A stretch of DNA of 64,000 bases from assembly GCF_045788535.1 (NCBI RefSeq), contig NZ_CP074074.1, positions 3,906,001-3,970,000 of the forward strand, given 5' to 3'. The translations under genes were made by a program, and so were the position numbers. The stretch comes from Allotamlana fucoidanivorans. GTDB taxonomy: Bacteria; Bacteroidota; Bacteroidia; Flavobacteriales; Flavobacteriaceae. The notes below the pieces were generated by a model that ran no database searches, was not told the DNA's origin, and saw only the letters and a list, made by a program, of their open reading frames with translations. Positions 16,670 to 26,477 of the stretch are shown one piece after another. The stretch's first letter is position 1. Each line of letters opens with the position of its first letter.

Positions 16670-17844
16670 CTACAAGCTTTTGACTATTCCAAAGGCTAAG
16701 CCTCTTAACTCTGCTAAACCACGAAGCCTCCCTATTCCTGAATATCCAGGGTTTGTCTTTTTATGTAAATCATCTAACATTTGATGGCCATGATCTGGTC
16801 TTACTGGTATATCAGCATCTTTGTACCCTTCTGATTGTCTTCTTTTTTCCTCTAAAAGAACCGCTCTCATCACAGCATACATATCTACATCTCCTTCTAA
16901 ATGGTTGGCTTCATAAAAATTACCCATTTCGTCACGCTTTGTACTTCTCAAGTGAAGAAAATGTACTCTATCTGCAAAACGGTTAAATATCTGTACCAAA
17001 TCATTATCAGCTCGCACACCTAATGATCCTGTACAAAACGTAATTCCGTTAGATCTATCAGGGACATTATCAAATAAATACGCATAATCTGATTCGGTAC
17101 TCACTACTCTTGGTAAACCTAAAATTGGATACGGTGGATCATCGGGATGAATGCACATTAAAACCTCGTTTTGAGAAGCTACAGGAATAATCTCTTTCAA
17201 AAATAAAACTAGGTTTTCTCTTAACACTTGAGCATCAATTGCTTTATAGGTATCTAAAATGGTTTGAAACTGCTCAAGTGTATAACCTTCTTCAGCACCT
17301 GGTAAACCCGCAATAATATTGTTAACTAATTTTTCCTTTTGAGCTTCTGATAGGTTATCAAAATAGACTTTAGCCGCTTCTTGCTGCGCTTTGGTATAAA
17401 CAGCTTCTGCCCCGGTCGCTTTAATAAAAACAACTCAAATGCCGCAAAAGCTACAACATCAAAGCGCAATGCTTTAGAACCATCTTCTACTTGAAATTCC
17501 AAATCGGTTCGTGTCCAATCTAAAACAGGCATAAAATTATAGCATACAATGTGTATACCACAGGAGGCTAAGTTTTCAATACTCTGTTTGTAACGCTCTA
17601 TATAAATTTTAAAATTCCCTGAACGCGTTTTTATGTTTTCATGCACGGGTATGCTTTCTACAACACTCCAGCTAAGACCTGCTTGCTCTATAACTGATTT
17701 CCGTTTTTGTATCTCTTCAATTGTCCAAACCTCGCCATTTGGTATATGATGTAAAGCCGAAACAACGCCTGTGGCTCCTGCTTGACTTATATCTGATAAT
17801 GAAACGGGATCATTGGGCCCGTACCATCGCCATGTTTGTTCCAT
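16670..17844 (-). pseudogene. uxuA: mannonate dehydratase, frameshifted in this sequence
   Basis: Two adjoining reading frames together cover a full UxuA (about 391 residues), which dehydrates D-mannonate to 2-keto-3-deoxygluconate. The first frame ([16 protein letters not shown] to AAFELFLL) and the second ([17 protein letters not shown] to FGIVKSL) join near a run of five A on the plus strand at 17426-17430. Inserting one base there restores one frame, and the total of 1175 bases is one short of a multiple of three. The second half keeps the CIHPDDPP metal/substrate motif. No other lesion is visible. A sequencing error in the homopolymer or a very recent mutation are both possible. The neighbouring genes supply the steps before and import. 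Confidence 0.88.
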
Positions 17845-17865
17845 ATATTCTTTTTCTATTAAATG

Positions 17866-18693
17866 TTAAACGCCACTATAGGCACTAAATCCTCCATCAA
17901 TGGGCACTACAACTCCCGTTACAAAAGAAGCCCCCTCTCCACATAACCATAATGTGGTGCCTACCAAATCTTCGGGCTCTCCAAATTTGCCCATAGGGGT
18001 TTGTTCTATAATTTGATTACCCCGCTGGGTTAAACTCCCATCTGAATTAGTAAGTAAGCTTCTATTTTGGTCGGTTAAGAAAAAACCTGGTGCCAAAGCA
18101 TTTACACGAATACCTACCTTTGAAAAATGTACCGCTAGCCACTGCGTAAAATTGGATACCGCCGCTTTGGCTCCACTATAGGCTGGTATTTTGGTTAGTG
18201 GTGTAAACGCATTCATAGAAGACACGTTTAAAATACTACACCCTGTTTGACCAACCATATCTTGCGCAAAAACTTGCGTTGGCAATAGAGTGCCTATAAA
18301 ATTAAGGTTGAACACAAACTCAATGCCCTTAGGGTCTAAATCAAAAAAAGTTTTGAAACCGTCTTCTTTATTTAATAAATCCTCCGCTAAAAGAAACGGA
18401 TTGCTTGTGGTTCCTAAAGGATGATTACCACCTGCTCCGTTTATTAATATATCACATCCACCAAATGCCTCATTAACTTCTTTCTTTGCTGCAATAAGCG
18501 ATTCCTTTTCTAAAACATTAGCCTCTACACCAATGGCATCTCCACCCGATTTATTAATTTTATCTGCAACTGCTTCGGCTGAACTCTTATTTAAATCTAA
18601 AAGCGCAATTTTGTTGCCTTGCTTTGCTAAGGCTGAGGCTAGTGTGCTACATAGCACACCGCCTGCTCCTGTTACTACTATTGTTTTACTCAT
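17866..18693 (-). CDS. SDR-family D-mannonate oxidoreductase (fructuronate reductase)
   Basis: A 275-residue short-chain dehydrogenase. The NAD-binding TGAGGVLCS loop (residues 8-16), NGAGG (85-89), catalytic serine in VSS (157-159) and the YSGAK motif (Tyr172, Lys176) are all present. The long insert with NHPLGTTSNPF near 90-100 matches SDR-type mannonate oxidoreductases of the B. subtilis YjmF kind rather than the long-chain UxuB family. It would reduce fructuronate to mannonate, linking UxaC to UxuA. It is the first gene of the hexuronate operon, 21 bases ahead of uxuA. Another sugar-acid substrate cannot be excluded from sequence. Confidence 0.88.
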   Translation of the reverse strand: MSKTIVVTGAGGVLCSTLASALAKQGNKIALLDLNKSSAEAVADKINKSGGDAIGVEANVLEKESLIAAKKEVNEAFGGCDILINGAGGNHPLGTTSNPFLLAEDLLNKEDGFKTFFDLDPKGIEFVFNLNFIGTLLPTQVFAQDMVGQTGCSILNVSSMNAFTPLTKIPAYSGAKAAVSNFTQWLAVHFSKVGIRVNALAPGFFLTDQNRSLLTNSDGSLTQRGNQIIEQTPMGKFGEPEDLVGTTLWLCGEGASFVTGVVVPIDGGFSAYSGV

Positions 18694-18795
18694 CTAGTCT
18701 TGTATGTTTGGTTCCTTAAATAGTTTTTTAGGTCTCTCAATAAAACCTTGATTTCTTTAGATAAAAAAACCAAGTATCCTGCTCTGTCCTGCATG

Positions 18796-18826
18796 CAAAT
18801 ATAAACAAAGGCTAATAATCTACAAA
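18796..18826 (-). promoter_or_regulatory. promoter of the hexuronate operon
   Basis: On the minus strand a TTTG (-33 element, 18826-18823) is followed after 19 bases by TATATTTG (-7 element, 18803-18796). This is the canonical Bacteroidota promoter arrangement. Transcription would start near 18790, giving a leader of about 95 bases before the SDR gene. Confidence 0.7.
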
Positions 18827-18982
18827 ATTGAAAATTAAAGATTTACATCAAAAAAAACACGAGCTAAAACAAACATAAACACCTTACAACAAACCTATTA
18901 ACCCAATATACACCCAATAAAACCACTAATACATCAGGACGAAATTTTGAATTTCACCTTAACAGCTTTCTATTTTTAACCT

Positions 18983-18990
18983 TATGTTTG
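18983..18990 (+). promoter_or_regulatory. candidate -7 box of the kinase/phosphatase pair
   Basis: TATGTTTG matches TAnnTTTG, 19 bases before the kinase ATG. A clear -33 element was not found. Confidence 0.45.
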
Positions 18991-19009
18991 CAGAACATTT
19001 ATTTCAATT

Positions 19010-20005
19010 ATGGACACATCGATTAAAACCATAGTTCTTGATATCACCCAAGCCGAATCCATTAATAAAGTTGAAGAAATCCAAAGCCTTTGGAGCGGAT
19101 ATGGAAGCATTTTAAGATGTACTTTAAACAAAGCCAAGTACCAATCTATTGTTTTAAAACATATAAAACGTCCAAAATCAAACCACCACCCACATGGATG
19201 GAACACCAATTTGTCTCATCAGCGAAAATTAAAATCATACCATATTGAAAAAGCATTTTACAAATTATGGAGCCAACACTGTGATGATTATTGTTATGTT
19301 CCTGATTGCTATTTTGCTAAAGAAATGGATGCAGAATCAATTATAATATTAGAAGATTTGAAAGCTTCTGGATTCTCTGAAATAAGACATTCTGTACAAT
19401 TAAGCGATATCAAACTATGTCTTAATTGGCTAGCTAATTTTCATGCTTGCTTTATCAATAAGACACCAACCGAACTCTGGAAAACAGGAACCTACTGGCA
19501 TTTAGAAACGCGACCCGATGAACTTGAAGCCCTAAATGATGTTATCTTAAAGGACGCTGCTTCTCAAATCGATCAATGTTTAAACCAGTGTAAATTTAAA
19601 ACGTTTGTTCATGGAGATGCAAAACTTGCCAATTTTTGTTTTACTCCTAACAGCAAAAAGGTGGCTGCAGTAGATTTTCAGTATGTAGGCGGCGGTTGCG
19701 GCATGAAGGACGTAGCCTATTTTATAGGAAGTTGTTTAAGTGAAAAAGAATGTGAAAAACTTGAAAAAGAGTTATTAAACTACTACTTTAAAGCTTTAGA
19801 GATAGCATTAACAAGAAAAAGAAGCACTATCAATTTTCAGGAATTAGAAACCGAATGGCGTACTCTTTTCCCTGTTGCTTGGGCTGATTTTCATCGTTTT
19901 TTAAAAGGATGGAGTCCAGAACACTGGAAACTAAACAGCTATAGCGAAAAGCTAACCAAACAAGTTATTTCTCAACTTAAATCTAGTCATTTTGATACTA
20001 AATAA
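19010..20005 (+). CDS. ecdysteroid-kinase-like/aminoglycoside-phosphotransferase-fold kinase
   Basis: A 331-residue small-molecule kinase of the phosphotransferase (APH-like) fold. The catalytic loop reads [11 protein letters not shown] (about residues 198-208) with the HGD catalytic aspartate and metal-binding Asn, and the second metal aspartate is in [11 protein letters not shown] (about 220-230). An upstream [10 protein letters not shown] stretch (about 112-121) is the hinge region typical of the EcKL/CHK group. Such kinases phosphorylate alcohols (choline, steroids, sugars, antibiotics), and the substrate here is unknown. The following phosphatase gene overlaps its 3' end by 14 bases, so the two are co-expressed. 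It is divergent from the hexuronate operon and probably not part of it. Confidence 0.8.
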   Translation: MDTSIKTIVLDITQAESINKVEEIQSLWSGYGSILRCTLNKAKYQSIVLKHIKRPKSNHHPHGWNTNLSHQRKLKSYHIEKAFYKLWSQHCDDYCYVPDCYFAKEMDAESIIILEDLKASGFSEIRHSVQLSDIKLCLNWLANFHACFINKTPTELWKTGTYWHLETRPDELEALNDVILKDAASQIDQCLNQCKFKTFVHGDAKLANFCFTPNSKKVAAVDFQYVGGGCGMKDVAYFIGSCLSEKECEKLEKELLNYYFKALEIALTRKRSTINFQELETEWRTLFPVAWADFHRFLKGWSPEHWKLNSYSEKLTKQVISQLKSSHFDTK

Positions 20006-20894
20006 TTCTGATTTAAATTATCTTTGCAAACAAGCAATGGCTGCAGCAAAAATAGCTGGCAACTTCATACATAATTATAATAAGGATAATCTAAAAGTTT
20101 TAAGAAAAGAAAGTGGCACTAGCCAAGCATCCCAAGTGGTCACCGAGGTAGATTTAAAATGCGAAAGCTTAATTTTAAACATCTTAAAACCAACAATTAA
20201 GACCTATGATTTAGGTCTTCTTACAGAAGAGAGTGTTGATACGAAAAGTCGATTAGAGAAAGACTATTTTTGGTGTATAGATCCCTTAGACGGTACATTA
20301 CCTTTTACGGAATCCAGATCAGGATATGCGGTATCCATAGCCTTAGTTTCAAAGCAAGGCATATCACAAATAGGCGTTGTTTTTGATCCTGTTAATCAAA
20401 ACTTATACCATGCTATTATTAATCAAGGTGCATTTAAAAACCATACACCATGGCATATAGCTTCAAATACTCCTCATACTTTAAGTTTTTACTTTAACGG
20501 CAGTTTTAAAACACAAACCCACTTTAACGATGTTACATCAAAATTAAATGAGGTAGCATCTCATTTTGGCACCAACAACATCACATGCATGCCCGTTCTT
20601 GGCGCTGTCATGAATGCTTGCCAAGCCCTAGAACATATGCCATCTTGTTTTTTTGCTTTTCCTAAACGAGAAGACGGCAATGGAAGCATTTGGGATTATG
20701 CCGCAACAGCTTGCATTTATAAAGAAATAGGTGCTTATGTTGGTGATATTTTTGGTTCTCCTTTACATCTAAATTCAAAAACTTCAACCTTTATGAATGC
20801 CAGAGGAATTCTTTTTGCAAGCAATAAAAATTTAGGGCTTGCAATACAACATATGTACACTGCATATTTTCAAAACTCTATTGGCAACGTTTAA
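19992..20894 (+). CDS. inositol monophosphatase-family phosphatase
   Basis: A 300-residue member of the IMPase/FBPase superfamily (Mg- or Li-sensitive phosphatases acting on inositol phosphate, 3',5'-bisphosphate nucleotides or sugar phosphates). Motif A appears as the glutamate-containing TEES near residue 77 and the metal-binding DPLDGT near 97-102. Motif B is WDYAA near 235-239. The TTG start overlaps the kinase gene by 14 bases. The only early ATG is 15 codons later and would remove part of the first helix, so TTG is preferred but not certain. No closer assignment (CysQ, SuhB) can be made by eye. Confidence 0.82.
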   Translation: MILNNSDLNYLCKQAMAAAKIAGNFIHNYNKDNLKVLRKESGTSQASQVVTEVDLKCESLILNILKPTIKTYDLGLLTEESVDTKSRLEKDYFWCIDPLDGTLPFTESRSGYAVSIALVSKQGISQIGVVFDPVNQNLYHAIINQGAFKNHTPWHIASNTPHTLSFYFNGSFKTQTHFNDVTSKLNEVASHFGTNNITCMPVLGAVMNACQALEHMPSCFFAFPKREDGNGSIWDYAATACIYKEIGAYVGDIFGSPLHLNSKTSTFMNARGILFASNKNLGLAIQHMYTAYFQNSIGNV

Positions 20895-20904
20895 GAATTG
20901 TGTA

Positions 20905-21705
20905 TTATGAAGCTATAAGTTTTTCAAGAATATACTCCACACCTTCTTCTGAATTCGTTTTAGTTTCAAAACGCGCAGCTTCTTTAACCTTAGGGTGGGC
21001 ATTTCCCATGGCATAACTAAAATAACCCAAGCGCATCATTTCTAAATCATTATTATAGTCGCCAAAAATCATAGTCTCATGGGTGGCAATATTCATTTTT
21101 TCCTGAACCATTTGCAAGGCATAAGCCTTATTTGCATTTATATGCGAAATATCAAGCCAATGTTGGCCTGAAACAATAACTTGGAAGCTCTTATTTAATG
21201 ATTGAATATGCGGAAGCACAAAGTCTTCGCTTGATTCAAAATGGTAAACCGCTATTTTAAGAAATTCATCATCAATATCCTGTAGCAAATCATCAATCAC
21301 CTCATATGCCACATAATACTGTTTAAATTTAGAAATAAAATGCGCATCATTAGTTTCTATATAAGCGGCTTTTCTCCCACACAATACCACATAACAATGT
21401 GATATAGTTCTTAAAAGCTCCACAGTCTTTGCAACTTCGGATTTTGATAGTTGTAGTAGCACCTTAGTTTCTTGTTCATGCTGTAAAACACCTCCATTTT
21501 CACCGATAATAGTAATATCATTTTTAATGATGTCTAACTTATCTACAATACTCTGATACTGCCTACCACTAGCCGCAACAAAATGTATGTTTCGCTTCTT
21601 CAATGCTTTAAACTGGCTAAAAAACCGATAACTCACTTCGTTATTCTGATTTAATAAAGTGCCATCCATATCCGATACTACAAGCTTAACTTTTGAAAAA
21701 TCCAT
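20905..21705 (-). CDS. Cof-type HAD-superfamily hydrolase
   Basis: A 266-residue HAD phosphatase of the Cof/YbjI type. Motif I is VVSDMDGTLL (residues 9-18, nucleophile and acid aspartates), motif II Ser is in AASGR near 59-63, and motif IV is FGDYNNDLEMM near 214-224. A C2 cap lies between. These enzymes dephosphorylate sugar phosphates or flavin and pyridoxal phosphates with broad specificity. It converges on the phosphatase gene with only 10 bases between stops. A likely -7 box lies 18 bases before its ATG. Confidence 0.9.
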   Translation of the reverse strand: MDFSKVKLVVSDMDGTLLNQNNEVSYRFFSQFKALKKRNIHFVAASGRQYQSIVDKLDIIKNDITIIGENGGVLQHEQETKVLLQLSKSEVAKTVELLRTISHCYVVLCGRKAAYIETNDAHFISKFKQYYVAYEVIDDLLQDIDDEFLKIAVYHFESSEDFVLPHIQSLNKSFQVIVSGQHWLDISHINANKAYALQMVQEKMNIATHETMIFGDYNNDLEMMRLGYFSYAMGNAHPKVKEAARFETKTNSEEGVEYILEKLIAS

Positions 21706-21722
21706 AGGCTACCATTAAGCAA

Positions 21723-21730
21723 CAAAAATA
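21723..21730 (-). promoter_or_regulatory. candidate -7 box of the HAD hydrolase gene
   Basis: Reverse strand reads TATTTTTG, a match to TAnnTTTG, close to the gene start. Confidence 0.35.
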
Positions 21731-21793
21731 CATTAGTGTCTTGTTAAAAAATACTTTACCAAGTTAAATTTATTTAAAATTTAATTTTAAAAG

Positions 21794-21840
21794 TTAAAGG
21801 CGCAAAATTTTGAAAATTCTACGCCTTTAATATCTGTATA
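21794..21840 (-). terminator. possible terminator of the RND efflux operon
   Basis: A 9-bp inverted repeat TTAAAGGCG / CGCCTTTAA encloses a 29-base loop that itself contains the palindrome CAAAATTTTG. It lies just after the outer-membrane factor stop codon and is followed on the minus strand by an A/T-rich run. Confidence 0.55.
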
Positions 21841-21850
21841 ATAACAATCT

Positions 21851-23308
21851 CTAATTTTCTTGGGCCTGTGCAGCTTGTATCATTTCATCTTCTGAAATCC
21901 ACCCTCCACCTAGTGCTTTATAGAGAAAAATATAAGCACTAAATAACTTTTGAGTGGCTTCAGACAACCCTAAACTAGCCTCGAAAGCTTGTCGCTGACT
22001 CTCTATGAGTTCCAAATAACTAGTAACCCCTTTATCATAACGTTCAGAAGACAAATACTGAGCGTTTTCTGCAGCTTTCACATGTGATTTACGTGCTTCT
22101 AATTCATTCTTTAGTGTGCTAATAGCAACTAAAGCATCTTCAACCTCCTTAAATGCTGTTATCACCGTTTTTTCATATTGCAAAATAGCCTGTTCCGTTT
22201 TGTAACGTTCTACATCTACACGTCGTTTATTTTTACCAAACTCGAATAATGGTCCTAATATATTCACCGCTCCAGCATAAGCCGTTGGATTACTCGTAAA
22301 ATCTGAAATATCTGTACTTGCTAAACCTAAAAACCCTGTTAAACTTATGGACGGAAAACGTTGCGCCACAGCCACACCAATCCTTGCATTTTGTGCCTGT
22401 ACTAAATACTCTGTCTGCATGATATCTGGTCTTCTGGTTAGTAGTAATGAAGGTAGTCCCACAGGAATATCAGGCGGCATGTTCTGCGTATTAAGTGCTT
22501 TGCCAAGCTGAATAGCTTGAGGTACTCTACCCAAAATTACAGCAAGCGCATTTTCAGTTTGGGCGATACTGCGTTCAAAAAATGGTACGGCAGCAGCTGC
22601 TATAGCACGTTGAATTTGCGATTGATTTAAGTCAATTTCAGGAACAATACCATTTTTGTAACGCTCACTGACTATAAACAATGACTTGTCTCTAAGCTCT
22701 AATGTTTTTTGAGAAATATACAAACGCCATTTAAAATCAAGCAATTGATAATACGTGGTAGCTATTTGAGAAATAAGTCCAATTTGCACTGATCGCTTTC
22801 CAAATTCTGAAGCCAATAACTCACCTTTGGCCGCTTCATTAGCACGCCTGAATTTTCCCCAAAAATCAAGTTCCCAATTTATTGTTCCAAAGCCTGTAAA
22901 CAAATTACTTGTAGACAAATCTGGATTGGGTTGACCGGCAATTAAATTCCCTCGGGTTGCGCTACCGTTATAACCAAATTTTGGCCATAAATCCGCTCTT
23001 GACATTCCGAGTAGAGCTTTGGCTTGGTCAATTCTACTTGAAGCAATTAATAAATCTTGATTTTCTGCTAACCCAATTTTTATCAATTCCTCTAAAACCG
23101 GATCATCAAACATCTCCCACCATTTTATATTTATTAGAGAATCTGTTTGTGCCACCTTTAAGCTATCAAATCTGTAAACTGCGGTCGAGTCAATTTTTGA
23201 AACCGGCTTCCTATATTTTGGTCCTACTTTACATCCTTCCAATAAAAAGATAAAAACAAGAACTACTACAAATAATAATTTGCTATTCATTTTTAATATT
23301 TTTTTCAT
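21851..23308 (-). CDS. RND efflux outer-membrane factor (NodT/OprM type) lipoprotein
   Basis: A 485-residue TolC-like outer-membrane channel subunit with a lipoprotein signal (lipobox LLEGC, Cys26). It carries the two outer-membrane-efflux-protein repeats: the first from about residue 60 to 250 (ARIDQAKALLGMSRADLWP-like segment), the second from about 285 to 465 (RRPDIMQTEYLVQAQNARIGVA near 290-311). The KVGPKYRKP sequence right after the lipid cysteine is typical of this family. It is the last gene of the efflux operon, one base after the RND pump gene. The ATG used here and a second ATG six codons on are both possible. Confidence 0.93.
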   Translation of the reverse strand: MKKILKMNSKLLFVVVLVFIFLLEGCKVGPKYRKPVSKIDSTAVYRFDSLKVAQTDSLINIKWWEMFDDPVLEELIKIGLAENQDLLIASSRIDQAKALLGMSRADLWPKFGYNGSATRGNLIAGQPNPDLSTSNLFTGFGTINWELDFWGKFRRANEAAKGELLASEFGKRSVQIGLISQIATTYYQLLDFKWRLYISQKTLELRDKSLFIVSERYKNGIVPEIDLNQSQIQRAIAAAAVPFFERSIAQTENALAVILGRVPQAIQLGKALNTQNMPPDIPVGLPSLLLTRRPDIMQTEYLVQAQNARIGVAVAQRFPSISLTGFLGLASTDISDFTSNPTAYAGAVNILGPLFEFGKNKRRVDVERYKTEQAILQYEKTVITAFKEVEDALVAISTLKNELEARKSHVKAAENAQYLSSERYDKGVTSYLELIESQRQAFEASLGLSEATQKLFSAYIFLYKALGGGWISEDEMIQAAQAQEN

Positions 23309-23309
23309 C

Positions 23310-26300
23310 TTAATTTGAAATTTCTTTTATTACTGACAATTCGCGTTCTCTTTTCTTTTCATATTTACCTAGCTTACCGATTAAAACATATAACATGGGA
23401 TAAAAGAAAACACCTAATAAGGTAGCAATAGTCATTCCTCCTAATAAAGCCATTCCCATGACCTTTCTAGATTCGGCGCCCGAACCAGTTGCTATAACCA
23501 ATGGAAAAACCCCAAGAATAAACGAAAATGCCGTCATTAATATAGGTCTAAATCTAGATTTAGCCGCCTTAATTGCCGCATCAAATAAGCTTAAACCACC
23601 TTTAAACTCATCATGAGCAAACTCTACAATCAGAATAGCATTTTTAGCTGCCATACCAATAAGCATGACAAAGGAAACTTGTGCAAAAATGTTATTTTCA
23701 AAAGATGGACTAAACAATCTTGATATCCATAGAAAGATTAAGGCTCCAAAAATAGCAAACGGGGTTCCTAATAATATTGAAAAAGGCAAAGACCAACTTT
23801 CATATTGAGCCGCTAATATTAAAAACACAAAAATCAATGAAAATGTTAAGATAACTGCTAATGAGCCAGAAGCTTTCTTTTCTTGAAAAGACATAGCATT
23901 CCAACCATAACTCATATCATCTGGTAAGGACTCTTGTGCTACTTCCTCTAATGCTGCCATAGCTTGAGCCGAGGTGTACCCAGGAGCTGGAGCTCCTGTT
24001 ACCTCAACGGCTCTATATAAATTAAATCGGTTGGTATAATCAGGACCACTTACGGGCTTTACGGTTGCTATTGCCGATAATCTTACCATATTTCCTTCAT
24101 TATTTTTCACAAAGAAATTTCTAATCTGGTCTTCACTTTCCCGGTACTCTGGTTCGGCTTGAATATAGGTTTTGTATAATCTTCCAAAACGTGTAAAATC
24201 ATTCACATAGGCACCACCCATAAAAGCACCAATAGTTGCGTATAAATCATTTAAAGGAACTCCTAATTTCAAGGCCTTTTCTTTATCAATATCCATAAAA
24301 CGTTGAGGTACGTTGGCCTGAAATGTTGTAAACGCAGCACCTATCTCTGGTCTTTTATTCGCTTCTTGTATAAACTTCATCGTATTAGCGCCCAAATACT
24401 CTGGTGTATTTCCGCCACGGTCTTGAATCATTATACTAAAACCAGAACCATTACCTAGACCAGGGAGGGCTGGTGGTCCAAAAGCAAATACTTGAGCCCC
24501 TTTTATTTTTTGAGCTAATTCAACATTCAGCCTACCTATAATTTCTTTAGCTGTTAGCTCGCGTTCTCCCCATTCTTTGAGTGTTACAAACATAAAACCA
24601 TTATTAGGCACCATAGATCCAGCTAAAACACTATAACCTGTAGCGGAAGTTAAAAATGTAACATCAGGATGACTTAAAATAACTTCTTCAACTTCTTGAG
24701 CAATTCTATTGGTTCTTTGAATAGATGCAGCATTTGGCAATTGAATATTGACATAGAAATATCCCATATCTTCTTCAGGTATAAAACCTCCAGGTACCAT
24801 TTTCCCAAATACAGCAGCTCCTATGGTCAATAACACTATAAAAACGACTCCTCTTTTTGTTTTTCGGGTTACAATATTGGTGAAACTCATATAAGAATTA
24901 GTAGTCTTATCTAATCCACCATTAAATTTCTCGAATATTTTACCTAAAACACCTGAATATGGCTTAGGCTCCTTTAATAAAATAGAACACAATGCTGGGC
25001 TGAGTGTTAATGCGTTTACGGAAGACACAATAACCGACACTACAATAGTTATTGCAAATTGTTGATAAAGCAAGCCTGTTATACCCGCCATCCCTGCCAC
25101 CGGAATAAATACCGCTATTAAAACCAAAGTTGTTGCTATTACTGGTGCCGTAACTTTACGCATGGCATCAAAAGTAGCCTCTTTGGTATTCATACCCTTA
25201 GCTATATTAACCTGAACAGCTTCTACCACCACAATAGCATCATCAACTACAATACCAATGGCTAAAACCAACCCTAAAAGAGATAGAACATTAATGGTAA
25301 ACCCTAACAGCGGAAAAAACATAAATGCTCCAACCAAAGACACTGGAATAGCTAAGGTTGGTATTAATGTTGCTCTCCAATCTTGTATAAATAAAAATAC
25401 TACAAATACTACCAGAACAAGGGCAACAATTAAAGTCACCACAATATCTTTTATACCGGCTGTAATTGGTAAGGTTGAATCTAGTGCTACTTCATATTTA
25501 ACACTTTCAGGAAAGCTTTTTGACAGCTCATCCATTTCAGCTAATAGATTCTGGGCTAGCTCAACCGCATTAGATCCTGGAGCTTGATATAAAGCTATAA
25601 TAGCACAGGTTTCTTTATTAACCCTTGGAATCATATTGTACGTTTCAACCCCAAGATTAACTTCTGCTATATCTCCAATCTTTACCTGAGAACCATCAGA
25701 ATTTGTTCTCACCACAATATTTTCAAAGGCTTCGGGTGAATTAAAACGCTCAGGTAGTCTAACAGTGTAAGTAAACTCCGTTCCAGCAGGTGCTGGTTCT
25801 GCTCCAAACTTTCCTCCTGGTACAATTATATTCTGTGAATTAATAGCGGCCATTATTTCGGGTACAGTCATCCCCAGCTTAGCTAGAAGATCTGGTTTTA
25901 CCCAAATACGCATAGAATAATTTGAAGCCCCCAAAATATCAACACGACCAATTCCCTTTACCCTTGCTAATTGGTCCTTTATATTAATTAAAGCGTAGTT
26001 ACCTAAAAACTCTTGATCATATCTACCGTCTGATGTTAACGCCAAAGCCATCATAATATTCGGTAAAGACTTTTTAGTTGTAACACCATACTTAGTCACT
26101 TCCTGAGGTAATTTTGCAGATGCAGCCGATACTCTATTTTGAGCCAAAACCGTATTCATATCGGGATCTGTTCCCACATCAAAAGAAATATCAATAACCA
26201 TACTACCATCATTGGCATTGGTAGATTTCATATAAATCATATTATCAACCCCATTAATTTCTTGCTCTAATGGTGTTGCCACAGATTCTTCTACATTAAT

Positions 26301-26474
26301 AGCATTAGCTCCGGTATAATTAGCTCTAACTTGAACTATTGGAGGTGTTAAATTTGGATATTGCTCAATGGGTAAACCAATTACTGAAACACCGCCTACA
26401 ATAACAATAACAATTGCTATAACCATAGCCACAATGGGTCTGCGGACGAAAAAATTCCCTGAATTCTCAGCCAT
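23310..26474 (-). CDS. RND efflux pump permease (HAE1/AcrB type)
   Basis: A 1054-residue inner-membrane proton-driven exporter, full length for AcrB-like pumps. Visible are the N-terminal FVRRPIVAMVIAIVIVIVGG span, the IEQYPNLTPPIVQVRANYTGA porter start (residues 32-52), the GIVVDDAIVVVEAV segment in span 4 (about 402-415) with paired aspartates of the proton relay, and the second half with GMAAKNAILIVEF near 955. Twelve spans and two large periplasmic loops are expected. It pumps drugs, bile-like compounds or other amphiphiles through the linked OMF. Substrate is not predictable. Confidence 0.95.
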   Translation of the reverse strand: MAENSGNFFVRRPIVAMVIAIVIVIVGGVSVIGLPIEQYPNLTPPIVQVRANYTGANAINVEESVATPLEQEINGVDNMIYMKSTNANDGSMVIDISFDVGTDPDMNTVLAQNRVSAASAKLPQEVTKYGVTTKKSLPNIMMALALTSDGRYDQEFLGNYALINIKDQLARVKGIGRVDILGASNYSMRIWVKPDLLAKLGMTVPEIMAAINSQNIIVPGGKFGAEPAPAGTEFTYTVRLPERFNSPEAFENIVVRTNSDGSQVKIGDIAEVNLGVETYNMIPRVNKETCAIIALYQAPGSNAVELAQNLLAEMDELSKSFPESVKYEVALDSTLPITAGIKDIVVTLIVALVLVVFVVFLFIQDWRATLIPTLAIPVSLVGAFMFFPLLGFTINVLSLLGLVLAIGIVVDDAIVVVEAVQVNIAKGMNTKEATFDAMRKVTAPVIATTLVLIAVFIPVAGMAGITGLLYQQFAITIVVSVIVSSVNALTLSPALCSILLKEPKPYSGVLGKIFEKFNGGLDKTTNSYMSFTNIVTRKTKRGVVFIVLLTIGAAVFGKMVPGGFIPEEDMGYFYVNIQLPNAASIQRTNRIAQEVEEVILSHPDVTFLTSATGYSVLAGSMVPNNGFMFVTLKEWGERELTAKEIIGRLNVELAQKIKGAQVFAFGPPALPGLGNGSGFSIMIQDRGGNTPEYLGANTMKFIQEANKRPEIGAAFTTFQANVPQRFMDIDKEKALKLGVPLNDLYATIGAFMGGAYVNDFTRFGRLYKTYIQAEPEYRESEDQIRNFFVKNNEGNMVRLSAIATVKPVSGPDYTNRFNLYRAVEVTGAPAPGYTSAQAMAALEEVAQESLPDDMSYGWNAMSFQEKKASGSLAVILTFSLIFVFLILAAQYESWSLPFSILLGTPFAIFGALIFLWISRLFSPSFENNIFAQVSFVMLIGMAAKNAILIVEFAHDEFKGGLSLFDAAIKAAKSRFRPILMTAFSFILGVFPLVIATGSGAESRKVMGMALLGGMTIATLLGVFFYPMLYVLIGKLGKYEKKRERELSVIKEISN

Positions 26475-26477
26475 AAT

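Larger units (their letters stand above)
18694..19009. other. divergent intergenic region, 316 bases
   Basis: Separates the hexuronate operon from the kinase/phosphatase pair. It contains a promoter on each strand (annotated separately) and an 8-bp palindrome TGCATGCA at 18790-18797 near the predicted operon start site. No coding frame or RNA gene was seen. Confidence 0.6.

Noticed and set aside
16670..17844. Two separate genes in place of uxuA
   Set aside because: The pieces are consecutive parts of one mannonate dehydratase and the second has no proper start; one inserted base joins them.
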